From: Bacillus sp. FJAT-26390
GTDB taxonomy: Bacteria; Bacillota; Bacilli; Paenibacillales; Paenibacillaceae
DNA length: 64,000 bases
Assembly: GCF_001682865.1 (NCBI RefSeq)
Contig: NZ_MAQX01000001.1
Location: forward strand, 124,001-188,000
Direction: 5' to 3'
This document shows positions 62,688-64,000 of the stretch, in pieces. Positions within the stretch are counted from its first letter, which is position 1. Every line of letters begins with the position of its first letter. The notes below the pieces were generated by a model. That model ran no database searches. It was given only the letters and a program-made list of their open reading frames with translations, and was not told the DNA's origin. Position numbers and translations under genes: made by a program.

Positions 62688-63947
62688 ATGGGCATTTTCG
62701 ATCTTTTCAAAAAAAAGCCGGAAGCGAAGGCGCGTCCGTTGTTTTATGATATTGTCTGCCCCTACTGCTTTAGCAAATTTACGCCGGACGAGGTCGTTTT
62801 CCGCGCAGCCCATTCCCGTGAGGATGATGAGGATTATGCGCTTGGGGAAGACGAGGAGCTGAACAAATACCGCGAGCGCTTTGGCCTTGATTCCGTGCAT
62901 GATATGGAAGCGGTGCTTCATCCGGTGGACGTGCCGGAAGAGCATCGCGTTTACTCCGACCATGTGCTGATCGGCATCAATGACCGTTACGGCGAGCTGA
63001 CACGCAGACGGCTTTGCCCGAAATGCCATAACGAGCTTCCGGTGACCGCAGGCAAGGTGCCAAGCAACATTATTTCGATTATAGGCGCTTCCCAAGTTGG
63101 CAAGTCGGTCTATATGACTTCCTTAATCCATACGCTGCAAAATACGACGGCAGATCATTTTAATGCAGCCTGCATGCCGCTTAACGCGGAGATTAGCCGA
63201 AAGTTCCGCACTTATTACGAAGAGCCGTTATTCGAGCGCGGCGATCTGCTTGCTTCCACGCAGAAGGAGAAGATGCAGGAGCCGTTTATTTTCCAATTCG
63301 TCTTTAAGGATGATTCGAAGCCGCCGCTTACGCTCGTATTTTTTGATGTGGCGGGCGAGGGAATGGTCGAGCAGGATTATCTGGGCTTGCACGGCCAGCA
63401 TATTAAAAACTCGGCAGGCATCTTGCTAATGGTAGATCCGCTGCAGATTCGTTCGATCCGCGAGAAAATTAGAATGAACATCGGCGACAAGCCGGGTGAA
63501 TGGGTGTCCCAATATGACGAGCCGCGCGACGTTGTCCTGACGATGTTCGGAGACTTTATTGCGTATCAGGAAAATAACAAAACCGATATACCGACAGCCG
63601 TCGTGCTGACCAAAAGCGACATGCTTCATTCCCTGAAGGATGAGGATGGCGAATATATTAAGTCAAACAGCAATATTTTTAACAATATGGTGCACCGCAA
63701 TTATTTCAATCTAACCGAATTTGAAAATATCGACGGTGAAATCCGGCGTTTCATCGAGAAGGTCGATCGCCCGTTCAAGGGAACGATGGACGTTTATTTC
63801 AAGGATACGGCTTATTATGCGGTATCCGCGCTTGGCAGCAATCCCGTGGATCAGAAGCTTCAAACCGTAGTAAGTCCAATCCGTGTGGACGAGCCCTTCA
63901 TTTGGCTGCTCTATAAGCTGAACTTCATCGAGGGGAGAAGAGAATAG
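62688..63947 (+). CDS. Zinc-ribbon P-loop GTPase-like protein
   Basis: The 419-aa protein has a zinc site split across the chain, C24-C27 (CPYC) and C110-C113 (CPKC). A P-loop NTPase domain follows: Walker A GASQVGKS at 133-140, DVAG at 220-223 (switch II) and TKSD at 308-311 in the position of NKxD, so guanine specificity is likely. The order of motifs resembles the double-GTPase 2 type found in multi-gene VWA systems; this naming is from memory. An acidic stretch (HSREDDEDYALGEDEELNK) separates the cysteine pairs. AAAGGAGG precedes ATG 62688, 14 bp after the previous gene; the next gene overlaps its stop. Confidence 0.82.
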   Translation: MGIFDLFKKKPEAKARPLFYDIVCPYCFSKFTPDEVVFRAAHSREDDEDYALGEDEELNKYRERFGLDSVHDMEAVLHPVDVPEEHRVYSDHVLIGINDRYGELTRRRLCPKCHNELPVTAGKVPSNIISIIGASQVGKSVYMTSLIHTLQNTTADHFNAACMPLNAEISRKFRTYYEEPLFERGDLLASTQKEKMQEPFIFQFVFKDDSKPPLTLVFFDVAGEGMVEQDYLGLHGQHIKNSAGILLMVDPLQIRSIREKIRMNIGDKPGEWVSQYDEPRDVVLTMFGDFIAYQENNKTDIPTAVVLTKSDMLHSLKDEDGEYIKSNSNIFNNMVHRNYFNLTEFENIDGEIRRFIEKVDRPFKGTMDVYFKDTAYYAVSALGSNPVDQKLQTVVSPIRVDEPFIWLLYKLNFIEGRRE

Positions 63948-64000
63948 TGCGCGATTCCATGCCCCGCAGGATGATTCAGCAGCAAATGTACGCACGGGAG
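63947..64000 (+). CDS. Start of a further gene of the operon, cut by window end
   Basis: GTG at 63947 overlaps the stop of the GTPase-like gene (TAGTG) and opens a frame MRDSMPRRMIQQQMYARE that runs to the window end. GGGGAG lies about 10 nt upstream, and ATG 63959 is an alternative start. The basic, glutamine-rich start gives no family clue. Confidence 0.55.
   Translation, partial: MRDSMPRRMIQQQMYARE

Noticed and set aside
1-64000. CRISPR arrays, tRNA or rRNA genes, prophage
   Set aside because: No regularly spaced repeats, no cloverleaf-like or rRNA-like stretches and no phage structural or integrase genes (other than the IS3-family transposase) were recognised.

Overview
The window looks like a chromosomal segment of a Paenibacillus-type, endospore-forming Firmicute. 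Evidence: strong AGGAGG-type ribosome binding sites with frequent GTG/TTG starts, a gerA-type spore-germination operon, a T-box riboswitch, YesM/YesN two-component pairs next to Lpl-type sugar ABC transporters, and a very large secreted DUF4855 protein with three C-terminal SLH domains. No rRNA, tRNA, CRISPR array or prophage was seen.

Layout. 1-3.5 kb: the 3' part of a Stf0-like sulfotransferase and two class-C beta-lactamase-fold serine hydrolases. 3.6-18.4 kb: carbohydrate-use island 1. NanK and NanE (minus strand) are divergent from an Lpl-type ABC transporter (the solute-binding gene carries a 1-nt frameshift near its 3' end), a YesM/YesN two-component system, a Gfo/Idh/MocA oxidoreductase and the SLH-anchored DUF4855 protein. 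Three transcription units share a near-identical upstream motif at the same distance from the -10 box, a candidate YesN operator. 18.6-26.1 kb: carbohydrate-use island 2. An ArsR-type regulator with a fused C-terminal domain precedes a second sugar ABC transporter, a LacI regulator with a perfect 12-bp palindromic operator in front of the operon, and a cytoplasmic GtaA/DUF4965-type protein. 26.2-27.7 kb: a T-box (proposed lysine specifier) in front of an archaeal/fungal-type aspartate-semialdehyde dehydrogenase gene.

27.8-46.5 kb is mixed accessory and housekeeping DNA: a VanZ-like protein, CsaA, a complete IS3-family element inserted in the loop of a terminator, a gluconate-dehydrogenase-3/GMC fusion oxidoreductase, SelO, a MarR-UvrA2-MFS drug-resistance locus with an operator inside the marR promoter, small membrane proteins, a MOSC protein, a frameshifted GNAT gene, a lipoprotein polysaccharide deacetylase and an intact GNAT. 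46.5-51.6 kb (minus strand): a hypothetical gene, the gerA-B-C type operon and a CBM9-like protein.

51.9-64.0 kb holds the most unusual locus. A plus-strand operon encodes an extracytoplasmic VWA protein with a single C-terminal membrane anchor, a 1129-aa tubulin/FtsZ-like protein, a 789-aa protein that I interpret as a tubulin-like paralogue without the GTP-binding loop, a polytopic VWA protein, a 211-aa unknown protein, a zinc-ribbon P-loop GTPase-like protein, and the start of a further gene at the window edge. A divergent, translationally coupled pair (a 51-aa membrane peptide and a 311-aa zinc-ribbon membrane protein) faces it across about 150 bp. The arrangement resembles the predicted membrane-remodelling module (FtsZ-like protein, VWA protein and a distinct GTPase) described from comparative genomics by Makarova and Koonin in 2010 (recalled, not looked up). 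Its function is unknown to me, and the inactive-looking tubulin partner and the divergent pair appear to be additions worth testing.
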